Numbered from the stretch's first letter, positions 50,845 through 60,863 are shown. The stretch: 64,000 bases of DNA from an uncultured Candidatus Binatia bacterium (GCA_958295985.1 OY282432.1:2193501-2257500), one strand, 5' to 3'. A program made the numbers and translations. Notes: a model not told the origin generated them from the sequence alone.

Positions 50845-52332
50845 TCAGGCGACCTCGTTCTTTGCCGGAGTGTCCTGACCGGACACAGGTTCGGGGCCGG
50901 CGACGCATTGCAGGTAGATGGAGACGCGGGTGCCTTTTCCCAATTGGCTCTCGATCTTCAGATCGCCGCGGTGGGCCTGGGCGATGTGCTTGACGATGGC
51001 GAGGCCGAGACCGGTTCCGCCGAGGTCCCGAGACCGCGCCTTGTCCACGCGGTAGAACCGTTCGGTGAGCCGGGGCAGGTCCTTGTCCGGGATGCCGCAG
51101 CCGGTGTCCGACACGGTCAACGCCACTCGGGGCGCCTCATCGCCGTTCGACTCCGGCTCGAAGGCTGCACGGACCAGGACCTCGCCGCGGTCGGGGGTGT
51201 ACTTGAGGGCATTGTCGATGAGGTTGATGAGCAACTGCTGCAAGCGGTCTTCGTCCCCCAGGATGTCCGGCGTACCGGTGTCCACCTCGGCGCGGATACG
51301 GATGCGCTTCTTGCCGGCCTGGTCGCGAAACAACTCCAGCACGCGTTCCAACAGCGGCTTCGTCGCCACCTGCTGCATCTTCATGTTGACGTTGCCCATC
51401 TCCAGGTCCGACAAGGCGAGCAGATCGTCGATGAGCCGGCCCAGACGCTCGGAGTGGCGCGTGACAACGTTGAGGAACTGCCGCGCCATCCTCGGGTCGT
51501 CGGGCGGGTTGTGCAGCAGCGTCTCGGCATAGCCCTGTATGGCCGTCAGCGGCGTGCGCATCTCATGGGAGACGTTGGCGACGAAATCGGCGCGGATCTG
51601 CTCGAGCCGCTTCAACTCGGTGACCTCGTGGAACACGAGCACGTAACCCAGGAGGGCTTGCGACGAGTGCTCCAGCCGCGCGGCGTTGACCGCGAACCAG
51701 CGGTCGTCCCCGAGGGTCAGCTCCCGATGGAGCGCATCGCTGCCGCTGTCTCCTTCCACCACTTCGCGAATGAGGGTCTGCATCTCCGGATGGCGTGAGA
51801 CCTCGACGGTGGACATGCGGCGGACTCGGGTGTCCGCGGGCAGGTTGAACATCTTCTGAGCCATCTGGTTTACGAGGATGACCCGGCCGTGGATGTCCAG
51901 CACGATCACGCCTTCCATCATGCAACTCAGGATGGACTGGAGCTTCTCCCGCTCCGCCGTCATCTCCTGAAGGCGGCCGGTCAGCGTGTGCGCCAACTCG
52001 TTGAGGCCCGCCTCCAACGCTCCCAACTCATCCCGGCGTCGTACCGGAAGCACCCTGTCGGACGGAGTCTCGAGGCTGGCCTTGCGGCAGAAAGCCACCA
52101 TGTCGGCGACGCGGGTCCGTCCTCGCCGGAGCCACACCGCCGCCGCCAGGAGTCCGGCCGGAACAGCCAACCACAGGGCGCTCGGCAGCCAGGCCGCCGC
52201 AGCATCCCGGGACGCTTCGGCCGGCTGCGAGCTCGCATATTGAGGATAGATGAAGGCCAGGGCCAGGAAAGTGAGGGGGATGCAGCCAAGACACCACTTG
52301 GCCGGCACGCTATGTCTCCAGGGATCTCTCAT
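50845..52332 (-). CDS. phoR: Sensor histidine kinase PhoR
   Basis: 495 residues. Two N-terminal helices with a very short periplasmic loop, a HAMP-like linker, a PAS domain (LQSILSCMMEGVIVLDIHGRVILVNQMAQKMF), the H-box VSHEMRTPLTAIQGYAETLL, and a HATPase_c domain with DNALKYTP, DTGCGIP and GGTGLGLAIVKHIA. The short loop fits PhoR, which senses phosphate through the Pst system and PhoU rather than a ligand. It overlaps the response-regulator gene by 23 bases, so translation is coupled. Confidence 0.92.
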   Translation of the reverse strand: MRDPWRHSVPAKWCLGCIPLTFLALAFIYPQYASSQPAEASRDAAAAWLPSALWLAVPAGLLAAAVWLRRGRTRVADMVAFCRKASLETPSDRVLPVRRRDELGALEAGLNELAHTLTGRLQEMTAEREKLQSILSCMMEGVIVLDIHGRVILVNQMAQKMFNLPADTRVRRMSTVEVSRHPEMQTLIREVVEGDSGSDALHRELTLGDDRWFAVNAARLEHSSQALLGYVLVFHEVTELKRLEQIRADFVANVSHEMRTPLTAIQGYAETLLHNPPDDPRMARQFLNVVTRHSERLGRLIDDLLALSDLEMGNVNMKMQQVATKPLLERVLELFRDQAGKKRIRIRAEVDTGTPDILGDEDRLQQLLINLIDNALKYTPDRGEVLVRAAFEPESNGDEAPRVALTVSDTGCGIPDKDLPRLTERFYRVDKARSRDLGGTGLGLAIVKHIAQAHRGDLKIESQLGKGTRVSIYLQCVAGPEPVSGQDTPAKNEVA

Positions 52333-53020
52333 CCAGTTTGTAGCCTACGCCGCGTACCGTGACGATCCACTCGGGATTCCGGTCGCCGTGTTCCAGGGCT
52401 TCCCGGATCCTGCGGATGTGGACGTCGACCGTACGAGGCGTCACATACACCTCAGAGCGCCATACTCCATCGAGAATCTGGTCGCGGCTCAGCACCCGGT
52501 TGCGATTCTGAATTAGAAACCGGAGAACTTCAAACCCTTTGAGGGTGAGCCTGACCGGCCTCCCCCCGACCTGCACCTCGTAGGTCGTGAAATTGACTTT
52601 CAGGGGGCCCTTCTCGTAGATTTCGGCCAGGTCGGGCGAAGCCGGAGACTCGGTTCGCCGCAGCACTGCCTTGACCCGCGCCACCATCTCCCGGGGGCTG
52701 AAGGGTTTCGTGATGTAGTCGTCCGCCCCCAGTTCCAGGCCGACCACGCGGTCGGCTTCCCCTGCCTTTGCGGTGAGCATGAGGATCGGCGTCTGGGCGG
52801 TTTCGGGAGTTTGCCGGATGATCTTGCAGAACTCGAGGCCGGAGAGGCCAGGCAACATCAGGTCGAGCACGATGAGGCGCGGCGTCTCCCTCCGCACCAG
52901 GTCCAGGGCGTCTTCACCGTTCCCGGCTTCCAGCACCCGAAAACGCTCCTGAAGCAGATGGTACGAAATCAGCTTGCGTATGTCCGCCTCATCTTCGACG
53001 ACGAGGATTTTGTCGGCCAT
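52310..53020 (-). CDS. phoB: Response regulator PhoB (OmpR family)
   Basis: 236 residues. The receiver domain (KILVVEDEADIRKLISYHL, phosphoacceptor in RLIVLDLMLPGLSG, and Lys in TKPFSPREMVARV) is followed by an OmpR-type winged helix (RPVRLTLKGFEVLRFLIQNRNRVLSRDQILDGVW...RTVDVHIRRIREAL). The ATG at 53020 is taken from the conserved N-terminus; the frame is open well upstream. It lies 17 bases after phoU and overlaps phoR, giving the order phoU, phoB, phoR. Confidence 0.94.
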   Translation of the reverse strand: MADKILVVEDEADIRKLISYHLLQERFRVLEAGNGEDALDLVRRETPRLIVLDLMLPGLSGLEFCKIIRQTPETAQTPILMLTAKAGEADRVVGLELGADDYITKPFSPREMVARVKAVLRRTESPASPDLAEIYEKGPLKVNFTTYEVQVGGRPVRLTLKGFEVLRFLIQNRNRVLSRDQILDGVWRSEVYVTPRTVDVHIRRIREALEHGDRNPEWIVTVRGVGYKLDERSLET

Positions 53021-53037
53021 GAGGTGCCGTGCTTCGT

Positions 53038-53724
53038 TCAGATGAAACGAGGCACTTCCTTGATGTGGCGAATGCTGGTCCCCTTGACCAGGAATATGAC
53101 CATTTCCGCGATGTTGGTGGCATGGTCCGCGATTCGTTCCAGGTATTTCGAAACGAAGGTGATCTTCATGGCGCGGTTGATGGTCCTGGGGTCGCTGATC
53201 ATGTACGAGACCGTCTCGCGGAAGATCTGCTCGTTGAGGTCGTCGATCTCCTGGTCGTCCTGGCAGACCTTGAGCGCCAACGAGGTGTCCTCGTGCACGA
53301 AGGCGTTCAGGCTTTCCGATATCATCCGCCGGGAGATGTCGGCCATGCGCGGTATGTCGATGTAGGGTTTGAGCGGGGTCTCGCGGATCAACTCGAGAGA
53401 ACGCTCGGAGATATTCACCGAGATGTCGCCGATGCGTTCCAGGTCCGTCGTGATCTTGAGTGCCGTCGTCACGAACCGAAGGTCCTTGGCCGCGGGCTGG
53501 TGCAGCGCGATCAGGCGCACGCACAACTCGTCGATGTCGGCGTCCATCCGGTTGACCTCGGCGTCTCTTTCGATGACGGCTTCGGCGAGCGCTGCTTCGC
53601 GTTCCACCAGCGCCTTGATGGACCGGTCGATCTGGTCTTCCACCAGGCCGCCCATCTGTATGATCCGGTCGCGGAGTGACTTGAGCTCTTCTTCGTATTT
53701 CCGATCGGTGTGTTCAGGGCGCAT
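53038..53724 (-). CDS. phoU: Phosphate-specific regulator PhoU
   Basis: A 228-residue all-helical protein of two three-helix bundles, with the repeated metal-binding pattern (EAEVNRMDADIDEL-like in the first bundle, DDQEIDDLNEQIFRE in the second). It couples the Pst transporter to PhoR and represses the regulon when phosphate is high. No pstSCAB genes lie beside it in this window. It starts the phoU-phoB-phoR transcript. Confidence 0.95.
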   Translation of the reverse strand: MRPEHTDRKYEEELKSLRDRIIQMGGLVEDQIDRSIKALVEREAALAEAVIERDAEVNRMDADIDELCVRLIALHQPAAKDLRFVTTALKITTDLERIGDISVNISERSLELIRETPLKPYIDIPRMADISRRMISESLNAFVHEDTSLALKVCQDDQEIDDLNEQIFRETVSYMISDPRTINRAMKITFVSKYLERIADHATNIAEMVIFLVKGTSIRHIKEVPRFI

Positions 53725-53768
53725 CGGCGACCTCGCGGGTATGGCAACGCCAATTGTTACAATGCATG

Positions 53769-55295
53769 TTACACGTCGCCACTCGATGTCGGCGCCTGGC
53801 CGGTTTCGATCCGGTAGGCTTCCTGGTGCAGCTCGGAATTCGCCTTGATGATCACCTTGCGGTCGATCTCGCGCTCCAGGGCCTCCAGACCTTCATTGGC
53901 GTCGTCGTACAGGAAGTTGGCGATGCCGGGGTGGACATGCAGGGTGATGCGGGCGCCGTTTTCGAGTTGGGCGCTTTCCCGCTTGATGTTGCGGAGGATC
54001 TCGTAGGCAAGGGTGGGTTGGGACTTGATGCGGCCGCGTCCCGCGCAGTAGGGACACGGACTCAACAGGACGTTGCCGAGGTTCTCCCGTGTGCGTTGCC
54101 GGGTCATCTCCACCAGCCCGAGCCTGGAGACGGGGAGCACGCGGGTTTTGGCCTTGTCTTCCTTCACGGCTTCTTTCAGGGCGTCGTAGATCTTCTTCCG
54201 GTTGGCGGCCTGCTCCATGTCGATGAAGTCGATGATGATGATGCCGCCGACGTTGCGCAGGCGTAACTGATGCACCACCTCGCGCGCGGCCTCCAGGTTG
54301 ATCTTGAAGACGGTGGCTTCCAGATCTTTCTTCCCGACGTAACGCCCGGTATTCACGTCTACCGCGGTCAACGCTTCGGTCTGTTCGATGTTGATGTGTC
54401 CACCGGAATTCAGCCAGATCTTCGGCTCCAGCGCCTTGCGGATCTTGCGCTCGATCTGGTGCCGGTCGAGCAGCGGCTCGGGTTCGTCGTACATCACCAC
54501 GCGCCGCTTCAGGCGCGGCATGAACTGATCCACGAACTCGACCACGCGCCGGTACTCTTCGGCCTGATCGACCACCACCTCCTCGGTGTTGGCGTTGAAG
54601 AAGTCGCGAATGGTGCGCGGCACCAGGTCCAGATCCTCATGGATCATCTCGGGGGTTGCCGCGGACTCCAGCCGTTTGCGGATCCGGCCCCACAGCTTCG
54701 TGAGAAACCGCACGTCGCTCTGGATGTCTTTCTTGTTGCGTCCCTCGCACGCGGTCCGGATGATGAACCCTTCGTCCTCCTGGGCCAACTCTCGGACGAG
54801 TTCCTTCAGCCGCTCTCGTTCCTTCTCGTCCTCGATCTTGCGGGACACGGCCACGTGACGGGTGTTGGGCATGAAGACCAGGAATCGACCGGGCAGGGAT
54901 ATGTGGGTGGTGATGCGGGCGCCCTTCATTCCGAGGGGATCCTTGGTGACCTGCACGAGGATCTCCTGACCCGGGCTGAGTTGCTGTTCGATGCGGCCGA
55001 GGCCCTGCTCGGGAGCGGGCTCGAACGGCAACTCATCGTCGTTCCCGTTGACCGTCGCCGGCAGCGCCGCGGGAGAACCGATGTCCGAAGCATGGAGGAA
55101 CGCCGCTTTCTCCAATCCTATTTCCACGAAGGCGGCCTGCATTCCGGGCAGCACGCGTCCTACCCGGCCCTTGTAGATGTTGCCGACGGAGCCCTTTTCC
55201 TGGTTGCGCTCGATGAGGAACTCGGCCAGGCCGTTGTCCTCCATCACCGCGATGCGGGTTTCCTGGGGGGTGGTGTTGATGAGGATCCGTCTCAT
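53769..55295 (-). CDS. rng: Ribonuclease G/E family endoribonuclease
   Basis: 508 residues. The S1 domain lies near the start (GSVGNIYKGRVGRVLPGMQAAFVEIG). The catalytic DNase I-like subdomain has the two Mg-binding Asp segments AVDVNTGRYVG and IIIIDFIDM, and the zinc-link CPYCAGRGR lies near residue 416. Length matches RNase G rather than the long RNase E. It processes rRNA and decays mRNA. It is divergent from the HNH gene. Confidence 0.95.
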   Translation of the reverse strand: MRRILINTTPQETRIAVMEDNGLAEFLIERNQEKGSVGNIYKGRVGRVLPGMQAAFVEIGLEKAAFLHASDIGSPAALPATVNGNDDELPFEPAPEQGLGRIEQQLSPGQEILVQVTKDPLGMKGARITTHISLPGRFLVFMPNTRHVAVSRKIEDEKERERLKELVRELAQEDEGFIIRTACEGRNKKDIQSDVRFLTKLWGRIRKRLESAATPEMIHEDLDLVPRTIRDFFNANTEEVVVDQAEEYRRVVEFVDQFMPRLKRRVVMYDEPEPLLDRHQIERKIRKALEPKIWLNSGGHINIEQTEALTAVDVNTGRYVGKKDLEATVFKINLEAAREVVHQLRLRNVGGIIIIDFIDMEQAANRKKIYDALKEAVKEDKAKTRVLPVSRLGLVEMTRQRTRENLGNVLLSPCPYCAGRGRIKSQPTLAYEILRNIKRESAQLENGARITLHVHPGIANFLYDDANEGLEALEREIDRKVIIKANSELHQEAYRIETGQAPTSSGDV

Positions 55296-55357
55296 GCGTC
55301 AGGTGGTTGCGGACTTGCTGAAAAGGAGAAGGGCGCAGGCACCCGGTCCAGACAGTA

Positions 55358-55387
55358 GGCAGTCGATAATACGGCAGTCGATGGTAC
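55358..55387. repeat. 15-bp tandem repeat
   Basis: GGCAGTCGATAATAC at 55358-55372 is repeated as GGCAGTCGATGGTAC at 55373-55387. It lies in the 273-base divergent gap between rng and the HNH gene, where both promoters must be. Confidence 0.55.
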
Positions 55388-55568
55388 GGGGTCCGAAATG
55401 CCGGTAACTTCAAGGATAGGCCAGTTGGCGCGAAATGGCAAGTTGACGTCCGGCCGGAACACCGCGTGTTTGACAAGGCGCCTGCCGGACGATAAGTTCC
55501 TCCTGATTCAATCAGGGGCCTTTGTGGATACCGGTACACGTCAGGCAAGGAGTCCAGGGAGCGTCGCC

Positions 55569-56180
55569 GTGGGCCGTTCTCCGATGCACACAAAGGTGCT
55601 GATCCTGAATCGTTCGTATCTGCCGATACACGTCACATCGGTACGCCGGGCCTTCACTTTGCTCTACCTGGGCATCGCCAGGGTCGTCAACGAAAGATAC
55701 CAAACCTTCGACTTCAAGGGGTGGAGCGACCTTACGGTTTCGGTCCATGAGGAAACCGTGGGATTGGTCAACCACATCGTACGCGTGCCGCGGGTCATAC
55801 TCCTGGTCCGGTACGACCGCGTGCCGAAGCGGCAGGTCCGGTTCAGCCGCTACAACATCTATGCCCGTGACAAGTCCACCTGCCAGTACTGCGGCCGCAA
55901 GCTGCCGCGGCACCAACTCAACCTGGATCACGTGACTCCCCGCTCCCTGGGCGGCACCTCCAGGTGGGAGAACGTCGTCTGCTCCTGTGTTCCGTGCAAC
56001 CGCAGAAAGGGCGGCCGCACCCCTCAGGAAGCCCGGATGAAGCTGTTGCGCGAACCCTACAAGCCTACCTGGACCCCTTTCATCCAGGATGGCGACGGGA
56101 ACATCCGCTATCGCGAGTGGCTGCCGTTCCTTTCGACCGTCGATGCCTCCTACTGGAACTCCGCCCTGCTGCAGGAGTAG
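55569..56180 (+). CDS. HNH endonuclease family protein
   Basis: About 203 residues. The N-terminal part (KVLILNRSYLPIHVTSVRRAFTLLYLGIARVV) is the conserved leader of a widespread chromosomal HNH family. The HNH domain has CQYCGRKLPRHQLNLDHVTPRSLGG and then CVPCNRRKGGRTP, giving two CxxC zinc pairs and the catalytic H-N-H. A GTG at 55569 with GGGAG seven bases upstream is used; an ATG at 55584 is the alternative. It stands alone before smc. The family's natural role is not established. Confidence 0.85.
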   Translation: MGRSPMHTKVLILNRSYLPIHVTSVRRAFTLLYLGIARVVNERYQTFDFKGWSDLTVSVHEETVGLVNHIVRVPRVILLVRYDRVPKRQVRFSRYNIYARDKSTCQYCGRKLPRHQLNLDHVTPRSLGGTSRWENVVCSCVPCNRRKGGRTPQEARMKLLREPYKPTWTPFIQDGDGNIRYREWLPFLSTVDASYWNSALLQE

Positions 56181-56245
56181 GCATTTCCCCGATTCAACAT
56201 GTTGTGGTGTGGGGGCGGTTCCGTCACTCCATGTTGTGACTTTCC

Positions 56246-56284
56246 CTTGACACCGGTCCCCTGGGTGTGAAATAGAAATACAAT
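56246..56284 (+). promoter_or_regulatory. Possible smc promoter region
   Basis: CTTGACACCGGTCCC at 56246-56260 holds a perfect -35. The same 15 bases, with one change, start the zapB-like promoter at 60863. A TACAAT at 56279-56284 would be a good -10, but the spacing of 26 is too long, and the hexamer at 18 bases is poor. The element is therefore only suggested. A GC hairpin lies between it and the smc start. Confidence 0.3.
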
Positions 56285-56331
56285 GGAACCCCCGCGTCGG
56301 CGGGTGTCCCGGAGAGTGCGGGATTCATTGT

Positions 56332-59300
56332 ATGCGTCTTAAGGCTCTGGAAGTTTCCGGGTTCAAGTCTTTCGCGGGAAAGACCGTCCTGAATTTCACC
56401 TCCGATATCACCGCGATCGTGGGACCCAACGGTTGCGGGAAGTCCAACGTCGTGGATGCGCTCCGATGGGCCATGGGCGAGCAGAGTGCCCGTTATCTCC
56501 GCGGCCAGACCATGGAGGACGTCATTTTCAGCGGCAGCGAGCAGCTCGCCCCCCTCGGGATGGCGGAGGTTACCGCGCTGCTGGACAATGCCGACGGCAG
56601 CGCGCCGGCCGACTACGGCGCCTTCGGTGAAATCGCCGTCACCCGGCGGCTCTTTCGCTCGGGCGAGTCGGAGTATTCCATCAACCGGGTGACTTGCCGT
56701 TTGCGCGACGTTGTCGAGCTCTTCATGGGGACGGGAGTCGGAAACAAATCGTACTCCATCATCGGGCAGGGGCGCGTCGAGGAGTTGGTGAACTCGAAGC
56801 CCGAAGACCGGCGCCGCATCATCGAAGAGGCCGCAGGCACAAGCCGGTTCAAGAGCCGCCGGCAGGCCGCGGAAAGGAAGATGGAGCGAACGCGGCAGAA
56901 TCTCCTGCGCGTCAACGACATCGTCCGCGAGGTAGAGCGGCAGCTTCACAAGATCGAGTTGCAGGCAAAGAAGGCCGAACGGTACCGGAACCTCCAGGAA
57001 CGGTTGCAGGACAAGGAGCTTCGTTGGGCCGCCGTCCGCATGCTGGGGTGGGAGCGAGAGATCACCGGACTCGGCGCCGAGGTGGACGCCGTCGAAGACC
57101 GGCTTACTTCGCTTACGGCCACGGTGCGGGCCAGGGAGGCAGAGTGCGAACGCAGCCGGGTCACCCTGCTCGAAATGGACGGCGAGATCGGATCATCGCA
57201 GGAGCGGCTCTACCAGCTCAGGCTGGAGGTCAAGGGGGAGGAGCAGAGGATCGGGTTCTTCGAGCGCGAAGAGGGCGAGCTGAAGGATTCCGTCGCAAGG
57301 GCCAGGGCCGATGCCGTCAACACCGGCGCGCGGCTGGAAACGGTGGCGAGCGAAATAGCGGACCTGGACAAGGCGAGCGAAGACTTCGCCCAACTCTCTC
57401 TTTTCGAAGAGGAAGGCGTGACGCGCATCGAAGTGGAGGTGGCGGGTTTGCGGACTCGTATCGAGACGCTTCAGGCCGCGGTCGAGCGCGACAGAGATCT
57501 CTTGGTGGATCGTATCGGAGCCCACTCGCAACTCACCAATACCCGACGGGCTCATGAAGAGCGTCTGGAGCATTTGAGAGCCGGATCGGTGGAGAAGGAG
57601 GGTGAGCGAAGGGGTGTCGAGCAGACGCTGGAAGCCTTGGAAAGCCGCCGCGCCAGGGAGTCCATGGAGCTTGAGCAGTGCGGGACGCGCGCGTCCGAGA
57701 TGGATGAGCGTCTGCGTCGGGCCGGCGCGGAGTTGGAGAACGCCAAGGCGGCCCTGGCCGGGCACGAGGAGGTCCTGGCCCGACTCAAGGACGAGTTGCA
57801 GGAGGCGCGTTCCGGCCTGAGCTCCCTCGAAACATTGCAAAAGAACTTCGAGGGCTATCAGGAGGGTGTCCGCGCCGTCATGTTCAAGCATCAAAGCAAC
57901 GGTCGGTCGGACGGGATTTGCGGCGTGGTCGCCGATTTTATCGAAGCCCCCGAAGACGTGGAGAAGGCCTTGACGGCGGTGCTCGGCGAACGCCTTCAGT
58001 ACGTGATCGTGCAGGGACACGAGGAGGGGGTGGAGGCCATCGAGTACCTGAAGCGCGAATCGGCGGGTCGGAGCGGATTCATTCCGCGCCGTTTCGAACG
58101 CCGGTGCGAAGCCCTGCCGGTTACGCTTTCGGGTCCGGACGTCATTGCCCCCCTGCTTGGGCTCGTGGAGGTGAAAGAAGGTTACCGGGAGGTGGCCGAC
58201 TATCTGTTGGGCGACGTGGCGGTGGTCCGGGACCTGGAATCGGGACTGGGGCTTTGGCGCTCCAACGGGTTCAGCCATTCGTTGGTGACGCTGGACGGCG
58301 AGGTCATCGATCCCATGGGGGTGGTCACCGGAGGGAGTGCGGAAAGCCTGGAAGGCAATCCGATCTCGCGGCGCCGCAGGATCAGGGAGCTGAAGCAGCA
58401 GGTCGCGACCGGCGAGAAGCGGGTCTTGGGCCAGACGGAACGGGTGGTCGAGACGAGGTCCGGGTTGCAGCGAATGGAGTCCGAACGCCAGCGGTTGACG
58501 GACGAGGCCCGGGACCTGGCGGTGGCCCAGGTTCAACTCGAGCACGAGTTGTTGGGGACGGACCAAGCCATTGCCCGTTCGCGCCAGGATTTGGCAACCA
58601 TCGGCCAGGAGTTGCGCAACCTGTCGGAAGAGGTCGGCGGCCTGACCGGCTCCATTGCGGCGTGTGATACGGCCGTCGCCGAGAGCGAGCGTGAACGGGC
58701 GGCGTTGGAGTCGCGCGTGCGGGAGCTCCAGGGCTCCTCCCGGCAAACCGAGGAAGAGTTGCGGATCGCGGACTCACGGCTTACCGACTCCCGCATACGG
58801 GCGGCGGCGGCGAAGGAGAAGGAGGAGAACTCCAGGTCGAATCTCGAGAATCGGGTCAGCTTGCGCGCCGAGCTCGCCTCGCAGCTTCAGGAGTGCGAGG
58901 CGCGGATCGCGCAAATGACTCGCAGGACTCACGAGATGAAGGTAGCCCACGAGCAGTCGGAAGCGCGGGTCCGGACGTTGCGGGTGCAGCTCCAGGACGC
59001 CGAAGGTGAAGTGGCGTCGCGGCAGCAGGAGTACCGCGGGCTCTCGAGCCGGGTCCGTGAGATGGAAGAGGCCATCCACATCATTCGTCCCGATATCGAT
59101 GCCGGACAACAGGACAAGGTGCGGCTTCAGGCGTTGCAGAACGAGAAGGTTACGGCACTGCGTTACCTGTGCGACGAGATCCGGGAGAAGTACGCGGTGG
59201 AGTTGGCGGAGTTCACGCCGGAAGCCAACGTCGAAGCCTCGTGCGCCGGTGATCTTGCCGAAGAGGTTGCGGAGTTGCGGGCCCGGCTGCAACGGATGGG

Positions 59301-59889
59301 CGAGGTGAATCTCGCGGCCATCGGCGAGTTCGAAGAGCTCACCGAACGGAACCGCTACCTGACCGGGCAACGAGAGGACCTGGAACGGTCCATGGCCGAT
59401 CTGCAACAGACCATCACCAAGCTGAACCGAATCTGCCGGCTGCGGTTCAAGGAGAGCTTCGAAAAGATCAACCAGGAGTTTCGGGCGATCTTCCCCAGAC
59501 TGTTCAACGGCGGGAAAGCGTCGTTGACGCTGACCGACGAGAACAACTATCTGGAAACCGGGGTCGATATCGTTGCACAGCCGCCCGGCAAGAAACTTCA
59601 ATCCATCAGCCTGCTCTCGGGAGGCGAGAAGGCCCTGACCGCGGTGAGTCTTCTGTTCGCGATCTTCCTGACCAAACCAAGCCCGTTCTGTTTCCTCGAC
59701 GAGGTGGACGCGCCGCTCGACGACGTGAACCTCGAGCGGTTCATCGACGTGGTAAAGGAGATGACCCGCCTGTCGCAGTTCATGATCATCACCCACAACA
59801 AGAAGACGATGCTGGCGGCCGACATGCTCTACGGTATCACCATGGAAGATCCAGGGGTTTCCAGGATCGTATCCGTAGAGATGGTCTAG
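56332..59889 (+). CDS. smc: Chromosome segregation ATPase SMC
   Basis: 1185 residues. Walker A GPNGCGKS lies at 31-38 in the N-terminal head. Long coiled coils flank a hinge (GICGVVADFIEAPEDVEKALTAVLGERLQYVIV to about residue 660). The C-terminal head has the signature LSGGEKALTAVSLLF near 1094 and Walker B PFCFLDEVDAPLDD near 1119. Full length for the family. It condenses and segregates the chromosome with ScpA and ScpB, which are not in this window. ftsY follows 32 bases downstream. Confidence 0.97.
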   Translation: MRLKALEVSGFKSFAGKTVLNFTSDITAIVGPNGCGKSNVVDALRWAMGEQSARYLRGQTMEDVIFSGSEQLAPLGMAEVTALLDNADGSAPADYGAFGEIAVTRRLFRSGESEYSINRVTCRLRDVVELFMGTGVGNKSYSIIGQGRVEELVNSKPEDRRRIIEEAAGTSRFKSRRQAAERKMERTRQNLLRVNDIVREVERQLHKIELQAKKAERYRNLQERLQDKELRWAAVRMLGWEREITGLGAEVDAVEDRLTSLTATVRAREAECERSRVTLLEMDGEIGSSQERLYQLRLEVKGEEQRIGFFEREEGELKDSVARARADAVNTGARLETVASEIADLDKASEDFAQLSLFEEEGVTRIEVEVAGLRTRIETLQAAVERDRDLLVDRIGAHSQLTNTRRAHEERLEHLRAGSVEKEGERRGVEQTLEALESRRARESMELEQCGTRASEMDERLRRAGAELENAKAALAGHEEVLARLKDELQEARSGLSSLETLQKNFEGYQEGVRAVMFKHQSNGRSDGICGVVADFIEAPEDVEKALTAVLGERLQYVIVQGHEEGVEAIEYLKRESAGRSGFIPRRFERRCEALPVTLSGPDVIAPLLGLVEVKEGYREVADYLLGDVAVVRDLESGLGLWRSNGFSHSLVTLDGEVIDPMGVVTGGSAESLEGNPISRRRRIRELKQQVATGEKRVLGQTERVVETRSGLQRMESERQRLTDEARDLAVAQVQLEHELLGTDQAIARSRQDLATIGQELRNLSEEVGGLTGSIAACDTAVAESERERAALESRVRELQGSSRQTEEELRIADSRLTDSRIRAAAAKEKEENSRSNLENRVSLRAELASQLQECEARIAQMTRRTHEMKVAHEQSEARVRTLRVQLQDAEGEVASRQQEYRGLSSRVREMEEAIHIIRPDIDAGQQDKVRLQALQNEKVTALRYLCDEIREKYAVELAEFTPEANVEASCAGDLAEEVAELRARLQRMGEVNLAAIGEFEELTERNRYLTGQREDLERSMADLQQTITKLNRICRLRFKESFEKINQEFRAIFPRLFNGGKASLTLTDENNYLETGVDIVAQPPGKKLQSISLLSGGEKALTAVSLLFAIFLTKPSPFCFLDEVDAPLDDVNLERFIDVVKEMTRLSQFMIITHNKKTMLAADMLYGITMEDPGVSRIVSVEMV

Positions 59890-59921
59890 CAGGGGCGGGT
59901 TTCAAACGAGTTCATCGGTCC

Positions 59922-60833
59922 ATGGATCAGCGAGAAGGGTTCTTTGCGCGTCTCAGGCGGGGTCTGTCGCGGACGAGGGCGGCATGGGCCGGCCGTCTGG
60001 AGGGGGCCCTTGCGGAGGCCGGCTCGTCGGAAGACGACTGGGATGCGTTGGAGGAACTCCTCCTCGGCGCCGACTTCGGCGTCCACGCTACCCAGAGGCT
60101 GTTGGCTTCCGTGCGCGGTTCGAGCCGGGCGGGGAACGGCGATGGAGCCGTATTGTTGCGGCGGGCGCTCGCCGACCTGTTGAAGGAGAATCCGGGCATG
60201 GAGGGCCGCCGGTATTCGGAGTCTCCGTGGGTGATTCTGGTGGCGGGAGTGAACGGGGTCGGCAAGACCACCACCATCGGCAAGCTCGCCCATCGATTGG
60301 AGCAGAGCGGGAAGAAGGTGATACTGGCCGCCGGTGACACCTTCCGGGCGGGCGCCATCGAGCAACTCGAGATATGGGGAGGCCGGGCCGGGGCCGAGGT
60401 CATCAAGCACGGGCCGGGACAGGACCCCTCCGGAGTTGTATTCGATGCCGTCCATGCAGCCCAGAAACGGCGGGCGGACGTTCTTCTGATCGATACCGCG
60501 GGGCGGCTTCACAACAAGGTCAACCTGGTGGAGGAACTCAAGAAGATGCGCCGTGTCCTCGGCAAGGTGCAGCAAAGGGCGCCGCACGAGACGCTGTTGG
60601 TGCTCGATGCGAACACCGGTCAGAACGCTGTCGCGCAGGCCAGGACCTTCCAGGAGGCGGTGGGTGTCAGCGGGATCGTCCTGACCAAGCTGGACGGTAC
60701 GGCCAAGGGCGGTGTGGTGCTCAGGATCCAGCAGGAGCTCGCCATCCCGATAGAGTACGTCGGCGTGGGGGAAGGGATCGACGACCTCCAGGAGTTCGAT
60801 TCGGACGCGTTCGTGCAGGCGTTTTTCGAGTAG
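59922..60833 (+). CDS. ftsY: Signal recognition particle receptor FtsY
   Basis: A 303-residue SRP-type GTPase at the membrane that receives ribosome-nascent chains from Ffh. The helical N domain is followed by the G domain: G1 GVNGVGKTTTIGKLAH, GDTFRAGAIEQLE, DTAGRLHNKVNLVEEL and TKLDGTAKGG. The acidic A domain is almost absent (about 10 residues), as in many non-enteric bacteria. It follows smc closely and is probably cotranscribed with it. Its stop is followed by a gap containing the next promoter. Confidence 0.97.
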   Translation: MDQREGFFARLRRGLSRTRAAWAGRLEGALAEAGSSEDDWDALEELLLGADFGVHATQRLLASVRGSSRAGNGDGAVLLRRALADLLKENPGMEGRRYSESPWVILVAGVNGVGKTTTIGKLAHRLEQSGKKVILAAGDTFRAGAIEQLEIWGGRAGAEVIKHGPGQDPSGVVFDAVHAAQKRRADVLLIDTAGRLHNKVNLVEELKKMRRVLGKVQQRAPHETLLVLDANTGQNAVAQARTFQEAVGVSGIVLTKLDGTAKGGVVLRIQQELAIPIEYVGVGEGIDDLQEFDSDAFVQAFFE

Positions 60834-60863
60834 GTCCGCGAGCCGCAGCGAGCATTGGGTGGC

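Noticed and set aside
55569..56180. HNH protein considered as a homing endonuclease or restriction enzyme
   Set aside because: The N-terminal leader and chromosomal setting beside smc fit a conserved housekeeping HNH family. No methylase, intron or intein is nearby.
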